Of a DNA stretch of 64,000 bases, positions 16,327-25,165 are shown in pieces; within the stretch, counting starts at the first letter, position 1; each line of letters begins with the position of its first letter. The stretch lies in assembly GCF_050589645.1 (NCBI RefSeq), contig NZ_JBNGOQ010000002.1, positions 248,001 to 312,000 of the forward strand, read 5' to 3'. The notes under the pieces were generated by a model that did not search any database, had not been told where the DNA came from, and saw only the letters and a program-made list of their open reading frames with translations. Made by a program: the position numbers and the translations under genes. This DNA comes from JBNGOQ01 sp050589645. GTDB taxonomy: Bacteria > Bacteroidota > Bacteroidia > Flavobacteriales > Flavobacteriaceae.

Positions 16327-17364
16327 ATGAAGCAGATTTGGGATTACCTTTTATACCAACCAAACATGCGAAGACATTTGAGCCTAATGCTTGGAGGGTC
16401 CCTACTAGGGATACTTATCTACGGCTTTGTCAACTTCAGTGGTTTTCAAAGCAGTTGGGAACTACTGCTCAGTGCGCTGCTGGGCATTGTTATGGCCTAT
16501 GCGGCACATTATGCCAATACGCTTTTGAATGCACTTCTTCCCTGGAAGAAACATACTGGACTAAGGCTCCTCAGCGGAGTGATGGCACATTTGATGTTGT
16601 GGACGGCCCTGATCGTTATAGCGCTCCTGTCTTACTTTGAGCTTTCTGGTTTGCCCTTTTTTTTAAGGGAGGACCTCAATGACCCGCTGATCAAAATTGC
16701 CATTCTGCTTTTCTGCGCGGCCCTTATCTACAATATCATATATTTTGCCACCTATTCCTATCAACACTATGCCAAGGGCCAGGTACTGGAACTGCAGCAA
16801 GAACGGAGGCAGACCCAGTTGCAGTTGAAGGCCCTGAAATCCCAATTGAGTCCACATTTTTTGTTCAATAGCATGAATACGCTTTCCTCCCTGTTCCAAA
16901 AGGATACGGCAAAGGCCGAAGTTTTCATTCGGGCCCTGGCCAACTCTTACCAATATACCTTGCAGACCTATGGTGATCGTTTGGTGACGGTGACCGAGGA
17001 GTTAATCTTTGTAAGGGCGTATTGTGAATTGATAAAAACACGTTTTGGAAACCATCTTAGTCTAGATGTACAGTTGCCGCCAGAAGTGCTTCAAAGCAAG
17101 GTACCGCCCCTTACGCTACAAATGTTGGTAGAAAATGCGGTCAAACACAATGTAATGAGCGCTGCATCACCCTTAAAGGTACAGCTTGCCATCGAGGGCA
17201 AAAAATTGTGCGTTACCAACAACAAGACCAGCAAACGGCCAAAAATGGACTCCTTAAAAATCGGGCTTAAAAACATTGCGGCCCGATACGAACTTTTGGC
17301 ACATAAATCGATTGCCATATTGGACGCCCAGGAATTTACCGTACAATTGCCATTGATCCTATGA
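16327..17364 (+). CDS. LytS-type sensor histidine kinase (intact)
   Basis: A 345-residue inner-membrane kinase. Four hydrophobic segments (about 20-38, 46-62, 83-102 and 122-142) are followed by a coiled linker. The His_kinase domain has the phosphoacceptor motif LSPHFLFNSMNTL (His177), and the ATPase N-box TLQMLVENAVKHN lies at about 260-272. The C-terminal G-box (KIGLKNIAARYELL) is short but recognisable. Its stop overlaps the next gene by 4 bp (ATGA). The expected partner is the LytTR regulator two genes downstream. Confidence 0.88.
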   Translation: MKQIWDYLLYQPNMRRHLSLMLGGSLLGILIYGFVNFSGFQSSWELLLSALLGIVMAYAAHYANTLLNALLPWKKHTGLRLLSGVMAHLMLWTALIVIALLSYFELSGLPFFLREDLNDPLIKIAILLFCAALIYNIIYFATYSYQHYAKGQVLELQQERRQTQLQLKALKSQLSPHFLFNSMNTLSSLFQKDTAKAEVFIRALANSYQYTLQTYGDRLVTVTEELIFVRAYCELIKTRFGNHLSLDVQLPPEVLQSKVPPLTLQMLVENAVKHNVMSAASPLKVQLAIEGKKLCVTNNKTSKRPKMDSLKIGLKNIAARYELLAHKSIAILDAQEFTVQLPLIL

Positions 17365-18401
17365 AAAAGCTTTTTATACATCATCCGTTGTTTAGACTCT
17401 TAAGTCCGCTGTTCAGTGGCACTTTGGTGTATTTGCTCATACTGTTGATCAACAACAACATAGGCCAGTTGGAGGAAGCGTTTTTGGGCCAGGAATTGTA
17501 TGTGTGCATCGGTTTGGCTTACCTGATACAAGAATACGCCCGGCTCTCCCTCCTTGGGTTCGCCCGTTTAAAAAAACCCAGCAGTTTTCCCACGAAACTG
17601 CTGTTGCACCTTATTAGCTCCATTGCACTTTGTATAGGTTTGGTCTCCCTGGCCATGTTCCTCTATTTTACCGAAGTGCTGGGCTATACGCCCAACGGCA
17701 GGGAGTTGTTTATCTTCAACATCATCTTTGTGGTGGTAACGATGATCTATTTGATTTTATACTTGAGCCATCAGTTTTTGTACAAGATCAATACGGAGCG
17801 CCTTGCCATGGAAACGGCAAACAAGCAGGAGGTAGAAGCAGATTTTCTAAAGTTTAAGCGCGGCATTAATCCGGATCTTTTGTTCGAGAGTTTGGAGTCG
17901 CTCTTGGTACTCATGAAGAAAAGGCCCGATGCTGCTGAGGCTCAGTCCGATTATTTTTCCTCGGTGTACCGTTATATCCTTTCCAAAAAGAACCTCGAGT
18001 TGGTACCCATTGGGGAAGAACTGAATGTCCTAAACGAATTTCTGGGTCTGTTTGCTTATTTGCCCTATAGAAAAATACGGTTGAAAGGCGCGGGACCAAA
18101 CAAGGCCTGGGTAGTGCCTGGCAGTGTATTGGCCATAGTGGAACGGATCATACGTACTACCATTGCTTCCGAAGATCAAAAGTTGCTCCTTGAACTCGGG
18201 GAAGATGCTGATAGTATAAAGATAAAATACAGGCCCGAGGAACGCTTGCTACAGGGATTTCGAATGGAAGACCTGGCCGATGTGGCACGGAACTATGAAT
18301 TTTATTCGGACCGGCCGCTTAAGATTCTGGAAGAGGCGCCTTATAGAACCATTGAAATACCAAAACTAAACTGGAATGAAAGTAGTCATATTGGAGGATG
18401 A
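17361..18401 (+). CDS. Degenerate LytS-type kinase paralogue (pseudokinase)
   Basis: A 346-residue protein with the same plan as its upstream neighbour: four membrane segments, then a kinase-like domain. The phosphoacceptor His is replaced by Asp172 (GINPDLLFESLESLL in place of LSPHFLFNSMNTL), and the N-box is lost (AIVERIIRTT where VENAVKHN is expected). It should not autophosphorylate. It is coupled at both ends (4-bp overlap upstream, 26-bp overlap with the regulator), so it is retained for a purpose, perhaps as a heterodimer partner that sets kinase activity. Confidence 0.8.
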   Translation: MKKLFIHHPLFRLLSPLFSGTLVYLLILLINNNIGQLEEAFLGQELYVCIGLAYLIQEYARLSLLGFARLKKPSSFPTKLLLHLISSIALCIGLVSLAMFLYFTEVLGYTPNGRELFIFNIIFVVVTMIYLILYLSHQFLYKINTERLAMETANKQEVEADFLKFKRGINPDLLFESLESLLVLMKKRPDAAEAQSDYFSSVYRYILSKKNLELVPIGEELNVLNEFLGLFAYLPYRKIRLKGAGPNKAWVVPGSVLAIVERIIRTTIASEDQKLLLELGEDADSIKIKYRPEERLLQGFRMEDLADVARNYEFYSDRPLKILEEAPYRTIEIPKLNWNESSHIGG

Positions 18402-19134
18402 GCCCTTGGCCGCCGAGAAACTGTCGCGCTACCTGTCCAAATACAGTGCGGATATGGAAATTCTACAGGTCCTGGACGCCCTGGAAACAGCTATTCCATG
18501 GATTAGGGAACACCAAACCAAGGCAGACCTTTTCTTTATGGACATTCAGCTGATCGATGGCCTAAGCTTTGAGATTTTCTCCCAAGTGCAGTTGAACAAG
18601 CCTGTGATTTTCACGACCGCTTTCGATGAATTTGCTATTGATGCCTTTAAAGTTAACAGCATTGACTACCTATTAAAGCCCATTACCTTTACCGACCTTT
18701 CCAGGGCCTTGCGCAAGCTGGAATCCCTTAAGGAACAATTTTCCAAGGGTACCGATATTGCCCCTTTGGTACCACGTTTGAGGGACCGGACCTATAAAGA
18801 TCGCTTTTTGGTACGCGTTGGCAACCACATCCATTCCGTAGCCAGCGTGGATATTGCCTATTTCCATGCCGAAGGCAGGGACGTGTTCCTTGTGAATACG
18901 GAGGGTAGAAGATACCTTGTTGAATACACCTTGGAGACCTTGGAGGAGCTGTTGTTTCCCAAACAGTTCTTTCGCATCAATCGCAGTTTCATTGTGCAAC
19001 TCAATACCATAGACGATGTGGTGGTTTACGCCAACCGGCGCCTAAAACTGAGCTTACGTCCAAAAACGGACCGAGAGGTGGTCGTAAGTCGCGAAAAAGT
19101 GGGTGCTTTTAAGCAATGGTTCGAAGGAATTTGA
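18376..19134 (+). CDS. LytTR-family response regulator
   Basis: A 252-residue protein. The receiver domain is about 1-115 with acidic pair Glu7/Asp8, phosphoacceptor Asp56 in FFMDIQL, and the conserved Lys in YLLKP (about 99). The LytTR DNA-binding domain (about 145-250) contains VDIAYFHAEGRDVFLV, FFRINRSFIVQL and LSLRPKTDREVVVSREK. It is typical of AlgR/AgrA-type regulators. Its start lies inside the pseudokinase gene, which gives tight coupling. Confidence 0.92.
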   Translation: MKVVILEDEPLAAEKLSRYLSKYSADMEILQVLDALETAIPWIREHQTKADLFFMDIQLIDGLSFEIFSQVQLNKPVIFTTAFDEFAIDAFKVNSIDYLLKPITFTDLSRALRKLESLKEQFSKGTDIAPLVPRLRDRTYKDRFLVRVGNHIHSVASVDIAYFHAEGRDVFLVNTEGRRYLVEYTLETLEELLFPKQFFRINRSFIVQLNTIDDVVVYANRRLKLSLRPKTDREVVVSREKVGAFKQWFEGI

Positions 19135-19218
19135 TCGAACACATTTTTTTTATAAAGGGGCATTTAATACCTTGGAATTTGCTAAGCCCAAGGTGGGCGG
19201 TAGCTAAAAACAGGTATC

Positions 19219-20007
19219 TTGGGTTTCATTGGAAAAAGCAGGTCGTTTAAGGTATTTATTTGGTTGGCCGTTGGTGCAATCGGAACCGCCATGTCCATTT
19301 TTTTTAGAAACCAGATTATCTACGCACAATACGATGAACCACCCGAACTTTTATTTTATCCCCTTCTTTTTGAATATGCTGCTTTTGCGGTGGTGGCCTT
19401 CCTCTTTCCCTGGAGTTGGAAACTAGCCCGAGGGAATAAAATTTTAAGGGTGTTTAGCGTAGGGCTCAGCTGTTTGTTGTTCGTGCTCCTTTATGTCTTT
19501 ATACTGTCGTTTATAGAATGGTACGCTTATGGACAACGCTATGATTTTTGGTCCGGTTATCGGTTTATGGTCTTGCATTCCAGCTTGTTATCCATTGTGG
19601 TGTACGCTTGCATAGCGCTTATACTTTTTGCCCTGGGCATCCCCGAAAACAGCAAGGACCCTGTGGCCTTTACAGCACGTATTCCCTATCGGTCCAGGAA
19701 CGAGACCCACTATCTACCGGTGGAAAAGGTGCTGTTTTTTGAGTCGGACGGTAACTACATCTCTGCCTATACGGACACCATGGAACGGGTGCTTATACGA
19801 AAGCCGCTACACCGCTTGGAAAAGGAGCTAGACCCCGAAATCTTTCAAAGGATACACCGAAGACATATGGTACACCTAGGTAAAATAGCTTCCTACAAAG
19901 CGAATCCCAATGGCGGTTATTCCCTTAGCCTTTTGGGCAAAAAGCAACTCAAGGTAAGCAAGTCCTTTGCACCTAAACTTCGCCCTTTGTTAAAGGATCC
20001 TTCCTAG
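19219..20007 (+). CDS. Membrane-anchored LytTR transcription factor
   Basis: About 262 residues. Four hydrophobic segments (about 12-30, 48-66, 76-98 and 116-138) precede a C-terminal LytTR domain (about 158-258: LPVEKVLFFESDGNYISAY, FQRIHRRHMVHL, QLKVSKSFAPKL). It has no receiver, so it is a one-component membrane regulator. The start is a TTG at 19219 that keeps the whole first helix. An ATG at 19291 would cut that helix, so the TTG is preferred, with moderate certainty. It follows the two-component operon by 84 bp. Confidence 0.78.
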   Translation: MGFIGKSRSFKVFIWLAVGAIGTAMSIFFRNQIIYAQYDEPPELLFYPLLFEYAAFAVVAFLFPWSWKLARGNKILRVFSVGLSCLLFVLLYVFILSFIEWYAYGQRYDFWSGYRFMVLHSSLLSIVVYACIALILFALGIPENSKDPVAFTARIPYRSRNETHYLPVEKVLFFESDGNYISAYTDTMERVLIRKPLHRLEKELDPEIFQRIHRRHMVHLGKIASYKANPNGGYSLSLLGKKQLKVSKSFAPKLRPLLKDPS

Positions 20008-20095
20008 TTTTATCACAAAAAATAGGCCGCTCATCACATTTTGGGACACCGCCTAGGAAATCGTCCTACTTTAGTTTCCATTAAAAACATTAGGT

Positions 20096-20497
20096 ATGTT
20101 ACTTAAAAGAATACATGGGGCGAGGGCCGCTCTGTTGAAGGTACAGCCCATCATGGTCTGGTTAATGAGCGCTTGGTTTGCACACTCTATGATCCTAAAC
20201 GGGGTCCGCAAACTGGATGTGGACGGGTTATGGACGTCCGCCTTTGAGGACTGGGGATATCCCGTTTGGTTCCGAATTTTTATCGGGGTATTGGAAATTT
20301 TTGGAGGAATTGTATTGTTGATTCCCAAGCTAAGGTACATTGGAGGATTTGTATTATGCGCGGTCATGATCGGCGCCCTTGGTACAAGGCTTGTATTCGG
20401 AACGGGCTATGAGGATGCCATTTACCTGCTCTTCGCCGCCATAAGTTTTTTGTTTTTTGCAAACTACGGTTACCGGAAGTCTGTTAAAGGGAACTAG
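20096..20497 (+). CDS. DoxX-family membrane protein
   Basis: A 133-residue protein with four hydrophobic helices (about 15-33, 60-78, 82-98 and 107-124). It has the DoxX pattern WFAHSMILNGVRKL near helix 1 and PVWFRIFIGVLEIFGGIVLLIP in the middle. Members sit in the inner membrane and are linked to redox processes, but no reaction can be assigned here. It lies upstream of the DUF4382 lipoprotein. Confidence 0.75.
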   Translation: MLLKRIHGARAALLKVQPIMVWLMSAWFAHSMILNGVRKLDVDGLWTSAFEDWGYPVWFRIFIGVLEIFGGIVLLIPKLRYIGGFVLCAVMIGALGTRLVFGTGYEDAIYLLFAAISFLFFANYGYRKSVKGN

Positions 20498-20633
20498 GAT
20501 ATGTATTTCATCGAAAATCGATGGAAACCCTGAATTTTTAGCAGCGTTTTGTCCATATTGCGCAGGTAACGAGTTGTTGGTCAGAAAGGTAAGAAAATCT
20601 GGACACTGGCAATACGGTAAAAACCTCACCAGT

Positions 20634-21524
20634 ATGAAAAATAGATTTTACGGCATCCTGCTAGTCATTGGACTGCTTTTTTCCGCTAGCTGTTCGGATA
20701 GCGACGGAAGTTCACAGGATATGGGAACCTTACGGGTTCAATTAACCGATGCCCCCTTCCCCTTTGATTTGGTCGCCGAGGCCAATGTTACCATTTTTAA
20801 GGTAGATGCCCGGCTAAAGAGGGATGATATGAATGCGGAAACGGAAGAAGGCATGGAGGATAACGAGGGTGAAAATAGCGGCTCTCCCTTTGTTGTTTTA
20901 ATGGAAGAAGAGCTTCAGGTAAATCTATTGGAACTTACCAATGGAAGCACGCAGAATCTAGCTGATATCGAGATTCCCCAAGGAACCTATGACCTGGTAA
21001 GGGTCTTTGTCAGAGGAATAAATGTGGTACTCAAAGATGATACTACTTACGATCTAAAAGTACCAAGTGGTGCGCAATCGGGGATTAAAGTTTTTATTAA
21101 ACCGGGTATTGTGGTGGCTGGCGGACTTACGGCCGACCTGCTTTTGGATTTTGACGTAAGTCGTTCTTTCATTCCCAAGGGCAATATAAAATCGGCCAAT
21201 GGCATTACCGGATTTAATTTTAAGCCTGTAATCAAGGCAAGCAATATGTCGGTCGCCGGAACCCTTGGTGGAACTGTAACTACCTTAGAGGAAGAAATGG
21301 CAGTAGCATTGGAAGGGGTCCAGATATCCATTTTTGCTGCGGATACCTTGAATACTACCACGTTTACCGATGTTGATGGAAACTACGGTGTCATGGGACT
21401 TCTGGCAGGCAGCTATGATGTATCGGCCGAGTTGGAGGGGTATACCATGCAGTCCGAAGAAGGAGTGGAGATTACTGCTGGCAATAAGACCGTCCAAGAT
21501 TTTGAACTGTTATTGGTCGAATAG
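20634..21524 (+). CDS. DUF4382 lipoprotein with C-terminal carboxypeptidase-regulatory-like domain
   Basis: A 296-residue lipoprotein. The signal ends LLFSASC (Cys at about 20) and is followed by SDSDGSSQD, an acidic-serine stretch of the kind linked to surface export in Bacteroidota. The DUF4382 domain (about 30-205) begins GTLRVQLTDAPFPFD and ends near GFNFKPVIKA. A CarboxypepD_reg-like beta-sandwich follows (about 215-296; FTDVDGNYGVMGLLAGSYDVSAELEGY, split here only by position). I chose the ATG at 20634, because the frame remains open upstream but would bury the signal peptide. Binding role unknown. Confidence 0.8.
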   Translation: MKNRFYGILLVIGLLFSASCSDSDGSSQDMGTLRVQLTDAPFPFDLVAEANVTIFKVDARLKRDDMNAETEEGMEDNEGENSGSPFVVLMEEELQVNLLELTNGSTQNLADIEIPQGTYDLVRVFVRGINVVLKDDTTYDLKVPSGAQSGIKVFIKPGIVVAGGLTADLLLDFDVSRSFIPKGNIKSANGITGFNFKPVIKASNMSVAGTLGGTVTTLEEEMAVALEGVQISIFAADTLNTTTFTDVDGNYGVMGLLAGSYDVSAELEGYTMQSEEGVEITAGNKTVQDFELLLVE

Positions 21525-21562
21525 CTCGATGATTGGGAAAAACAGATAGGCACCGCTCCAAT

Positions 21563-22138
21563 TTATTTGAGCCTACCGGCTCCTTCCAGCTGTTTTAAGG
21601 CCCGGTTTAGGCTTCTTACCGTAATACCGATGTAGTTGGCGATATCCTTTTTTGAGATAACGCGTGTAAAATCAGGGAAAAGCTCTTGAAGACGTAGCAC
21701 ATTATCCTCAATGGGGTGGGAGTGCTGGTAGGAATGTCTTGGGGCCTTGTACCGAATCTTGTCGGCCAGGGCTTTCATCACCAAGTGGTTAAAACGCGCA
21801 TCGGTTTTTACCAAGGCCCTAAAATCGGCATAGGAAAAAGAGAATACCGTCAAGTGGGTTATGGATTCCACAGCGCAAATACTCAGCCTACCCGTAAAGA
21901 CCTCCAACTCGCCAAACTCCATACCAGCTCCTAAAAACTCTTGGATAAACTCCCTTCCGTTGTCATCGGAAATATAGCATTTTGCAATACCTTCTTTGAT
22001 AAGGTGCACCTGGGAATATCGCTGGTCCTGTTCTATAATCTTGTTTTTGGGACCAAATTCCTCTTCGACAATTCCCCATTTCCCCAAACGCTGGATCTGG
22101 CTAACATAGCTAAGGAGTTCCGAATTGGTTCGTATCAT
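21563..22138 (-). CDS. Crp/Fnr-family transcriptional regulator
   Basis: A 191-residue regulator. The cyclic-nucleotide-binding-like beta roll is about 25-115 (YSQVHLIKEGIAKCYISDD, GAGMEFGELEVFTG). The C-terminal winged helix is about 145-191 (ISKKDIANYIGITVRSLNRALKQLE). No Fe-S Cys cluster is seen (one Cys in KCY, one in ICAVE), so it is not a classical FNR. It is divergent from the MFS gene with 96 bp between, and the pair is probably regulator and target. Confidence 0.85.
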   Translation of the reverse strand: MIRTNSELLSYVSQIQRLGKWGIVEEEFGPKNKIIEQDQRYSQVHLIKEGIAKCYISDDNGREFIQEFLGAGMEFGELEVFTGRLSICAVESITHLTVFSFSYADFRALVKTDARFNHLVMKALADKIRYKAPRHSYQHSHPIEDNVLRLQELFPDFTRVISKKDIANYIGITVRSLNRALKQLEGAGRLK

Positions 22139-22150
22139 TTTTTACGGGTA

Positions 22151-22162
22151 GGACAAATGTCC
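22151..22162. promoter_or_regulatory. Small palindrome in the Crp/MFS divergent promoter
   Basis: GGACA-AA-TGTCC lies 13 bases upstream of the Crp-like start. On the minus strand it overlaps a near -7 box (GACATTTG). It is a candidate autoregulatory site, but it is short and does not match the FNR or CRP consensus. Confidence 0.3.
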
Positions 22163-22234
22163 TTTTTATTGAAAAAGGGATATGGTTCCTTTGTTTTGGT
22201 AAAATTATAGAATAATCCGATATCAAAAAACAAG

Positions 22235-23437
22235 ATGAAGCGATCTACCATAAGGCTGTCCAAAAAAGGTACAATCTACACGCCAAGGTTTGCGCTAATA
22301 TGCCTTAGTTCCCTATTCTTTTCGGCCAGCTATAATATGCTCATTCCCGAATTGCCGGCCTATTTGAGCCAAATGGGAGGTGCACCATATATAGGGCTTA
22401 TCATTGCCTTGTTTACCCTTACCGCAGGGATTTCCAGACCCTTTAGCGGAAAGCTGACCGATACCATTGGGCGTAAGCCCGTTATGATTTTCGGCGCCCT
22501 GGTCTGCTTGATTTCCGGTTTTCTCTATCCGATACTGACCAGTGTCTCGGGCTTTTTGATCCTACGTTTGTTTCACGGGTTTTCAACCGGTTTTAACCCT
22601 ACGGCCACCGCCACCTACGTCGCCGATATTGTGCCCAAGGAACGTTGGGGGGAGGCCTTGGGCATTCAGGGGATATCGTTCAGCACCGGCCTCGCTCTGG
22701 GACCGGCACTTGGAAGCCTTATTAAACTTCATTTTTCCTTTGATGTCCTGTTTTACAGCTCTTCCATCATTGCCTTGATATCCCTACTGTTTATTGCGAA
22801 CCTAAAAGAGACCCTGGTCCAAAAACAACGTTTTGAACGCAAGCTGCTTAAAATCTCGAAGACCGATATTATTGCCCCGGAAGTGCTCCCGGCGGCCATT
22901 GTCACCTTCCTTACCTATGTGGCCTTTGGGGTTATCCTGACCCTGATTCCGGACTGGAGCCAGCACGTAGGCTTTGTCAATAAAGGCACATTTTTTATTG
23001 TCTTTACCATAGCCTCTCTCCTGGTGCGGTTTGTGGCAGGAAAAATGTCCGATCAATACGGCCGCATCCGGGTCATCCATGTTGGATTGGTACTATTGGT
23101 CGTTTCCCTCTTCCTTATTGGTTATCGTGACACCACCCGAGGTCTATTGACCGGTGCGGCCTTATACGGACTGGCCATGGGTATCATCTCCCCGGCTGTG
23201 AACGCATGGACCATAGATATGAGCCATCCCAGATATCGGGGCAAGGCCATGGCCACCATGTACATTGCCTTGGAGTCGGGAATCGGACTCGGTGCCCTTT
23301 TTTCCGGATGGTATTATCGGGAAACGCTGGCCCACGTGCCCCATGTGCTGTACGCATGTGGTGTACTTGCCCTTTTGGCGCTCCTATATATGGGATGGAG
23401 GCACTATAAGAAGGTAGATCGTACGACTGGCCTGTAA
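22235..23437 (+). CDS. MFS transporter (drug/metabolite efflux type)
   Basis: A 400-residue inner-membrane permease with about twelve hydrophobic helices. The loop 2-3 signature reads GKLTDTIGRKPVMIFG (about 76-91), and its second-half counterpart GKMSDQYGRIRVIHVG is at about 269-284. The N-terminal part resembles proton-coupled efflux carriers. The substrate is unknown. Divergent pairing with a Crp-like gene suggests inducible expression. Confidence 0.86.
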   Translation: MKRSTIRLSKKGTIYTPRFALICLSSLFFSASYNMLIPELPAYLSQMGGAPYIGLIIALFTLTAGISRPFSGKLTDTIGRKPVMIFGALVCLISGFLYPILTSVSGFLILRLFHGFSTGFNPTATATYVADIVPKERWGEALGIQGISFSTGLALGPALGSLIKLHFSFDVLFYSSSIIALISLLFIANLKETLVQKQRFERKLLKISKTDIIAPEVLPAAIVTFLTYVAFGVILTLIPDWSQHVGFVNKGTFFIVFTIASLLVRFVAGKMSDQYGRIRVIHVGLVLLVVSLFLIGYRDTTRGLLTGAALYGLAMGIISPAVNAWTIDMSHPRYRGKAMATMYIALESGIGLGALFSGWYYRETLAHVPHVLYACGVLALLALLYMGWRHYKKVDRTTGL

Positions 23438-23608
23438 AACAGCATTACGCAAGAATCAATTATGTATGGATACTTCTCTTTGGAACGCCTAGATTTTTAA
23501 ACCCATTTCCGCAATCTTGGAAAAGCATGCCATCTAAATTTTGTATTTTTTTCTTTAGGTATATATAAGAAAATTCTGTATCTTTTTCAAGCCCAATCGT
23601 GAACGCTT

Positions 23609-25165
23609 ATGGACAAAGTATTGCTTAATGCCCTGGTCTCCTATTTTAACGCAGCACGTATAAAGGTTTCCCGACGCGAGCTGGAATTACAGCTCTTTAG
23701 CCATCCGGATACCCCCTCCCTCTACGCCATTTCTGAAACCCTCGATTTTTTGAATATCGAGAACGTAGCGGCCCAGATACATCAGGACCAATTGGGGGAA
23801 CTCCCCGAACATTTCGTCGCCTTTGTTGACGATCCTGAACGAGGCACCTACTTTTCCCATGTGGAGCAGAACGGTAGCCAAGTCTATCTGCACAGTATTA
23901 AGACCCGTTTGACCAAAGCCGAATTCGCCAAAAAGTGGAATGGCGTGGTGTTGCTGGCAGAGCAGGAACACACTGCAAAAAATACGAAAAGCTGGTGGCC
24001 TGCATGGAGTGGAATCTTGCTACTACTGCTGTCGGCCTTGCTTCTTTGGCCGCATATCCCCGCACTAATTTTTTGTAGTATTGGCATATTGGGCCTTTAT
24101 CTTTCCGACGAGATTTTCGAAACCGCGCACGACAGGGGCTCGGATTTTGGACAAAAGATCTGCGGGCAAGATGAGGAAAGTGGTTGTAAACAGGTACTGC
24201 AGTCGGACAAATACCAGCTGGGTCCCTTTTCCCTGAACGATTTGTTCTTTGCTTTTATACTCGCCACGCTTTTACAGACACTAGTTGTGGGTCAATGGAG
24301 CGAGGCCCACTTGTGGAGCTACGGTCTTGCTACCGTGACGGTGTTGTGTACTATGGTCATCCAGGCCTTTGTGCTTAAAACATGGTGCCGCCTTTGTCTG
24401 CTCTCCGCAGCGGTTGTGCTGCTCCAGACCACTGTGATCGGGGTGGTAGCCTATTATTCAGAAGCGGTTGTCTGGCAGGCATTACCCCTCTTGGGGCTTC
24501 AGGATATGGCATCCATGGGCCTTTTCTTTTTCCTTGCCCTATTCGGTATCCACAGCTATCGGCGTATCAAGGCGCAGAATTATGAATTGGGGACGAGAGA
24601 GATTGAGTTGCTCCGTTTTAAAAGGTCTCCGGACACCATAGATCGGGCCCTTGCCAATACCAAGAGTCTGGCATTCGAGGCTGGCGCTGACCAGATTGTA
24701 TTGGGCAACCCCAATGCTTCAAAGATCGTACGTTTGGTATTGTCCACGACCTGTGGTTTCTGCAAGACCGCCTTTGAAAAGTTCCGTTCCCTATATGACA
24801 AGGATACCGAAACTTATCAATTCCACCTTATCTTGAACCATTACAATACGGATAGCTCTGTGCGCAACGATGTTGCGGCTACCTTGATCCACTGTTTCAG
24901 GACCCAGGGTGCGGATGCCTTTCTTGAGCTCATGGATACTTGGTTTGCACATCGCGACGCAGAGCGGTTCTCCAAGGAAACGACATGCCAGTTCACGGAA
25001 GCAGATTATCAAATCCTTAAAAAGCAACGCGACTGGTGTAAAAAAAATGAACTTTTTCATACACCTATTTTGGCGGTAGATGCCAAGATTATTCCGGAAT
25101 TCTACGATGCCTCTTTTTTGGAGGATATCCTAGCCGTGTTCAATGCTAAAGAAGAAACGCTATGA
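23609..25165 (+). CDS. Inactive-C39-like / VKOR / thioredoxin fusion protein (peptide redox maturation)
   Basis: A 518-residue inner-membrane protein. Residues 1-115 resemble a C39-peptidase domain (HPDTPSLYAISETLDFL), but there is no Cys before residue 156, so it cannot be an active peptidase and may only bind leaders. The VKOR core (about 130-315) has Cys185 and Cys193 before KQVLQSDKYQLGPFSLN and the quinone-side pair Cys260-x-x-Cys263 (TWCRLC). A thioredoxin-like domain follows with TTCGFCKTAF (Cys382/Cys385). VKOR-Trx fusions make disulfides using quinone. It overlaps the next gene by 4 bp and belongs to the putative RiPP locus. Confidence 0.85.
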   Translation: MDKVLLNALVSYFNAARIKVSRRELELQLFSHPDTPSLYAISETLDFLNIENVAAQIHQDQLGELPEHFVAFVDDPERGTYFSHVEQNGSQVYLHSIKTRLTKAEFAKKWNGVVLLAEQEHTAKNTKSWWPAWSGILLLLLSALLLWPHIPALIFCSIGILGLYLSDEIFETAHDRGSDFGQKICGQDEESGCKQVLQSDKYQLGPFSLNDLFFAFILATLLQTLVVGQWSEAHLWSYGLATVTVLCTMVIQAFVLKTWCRLCLLSAAVVLLQTTVIGVVAYYSEAVVWQALPLLGLQDMASMGLFFFLALFGIHSYRRIKAQNYELGTREIELLRFKRSPDTIDRALANTKSLAFEAGADQIVLGNPNASKIVRLVLSTTCGFCKTAFEKFRSLYDKDTETYQFHLILNHYNTDSSVRNDVAATLIHCFRTQGADAFLELMDTWFAHRDAERFSKETTCQFTEADYQILKKQRDWCKKNELFHTPILAVDAKIIPEFYDASFLEDILAVFNAKEETL

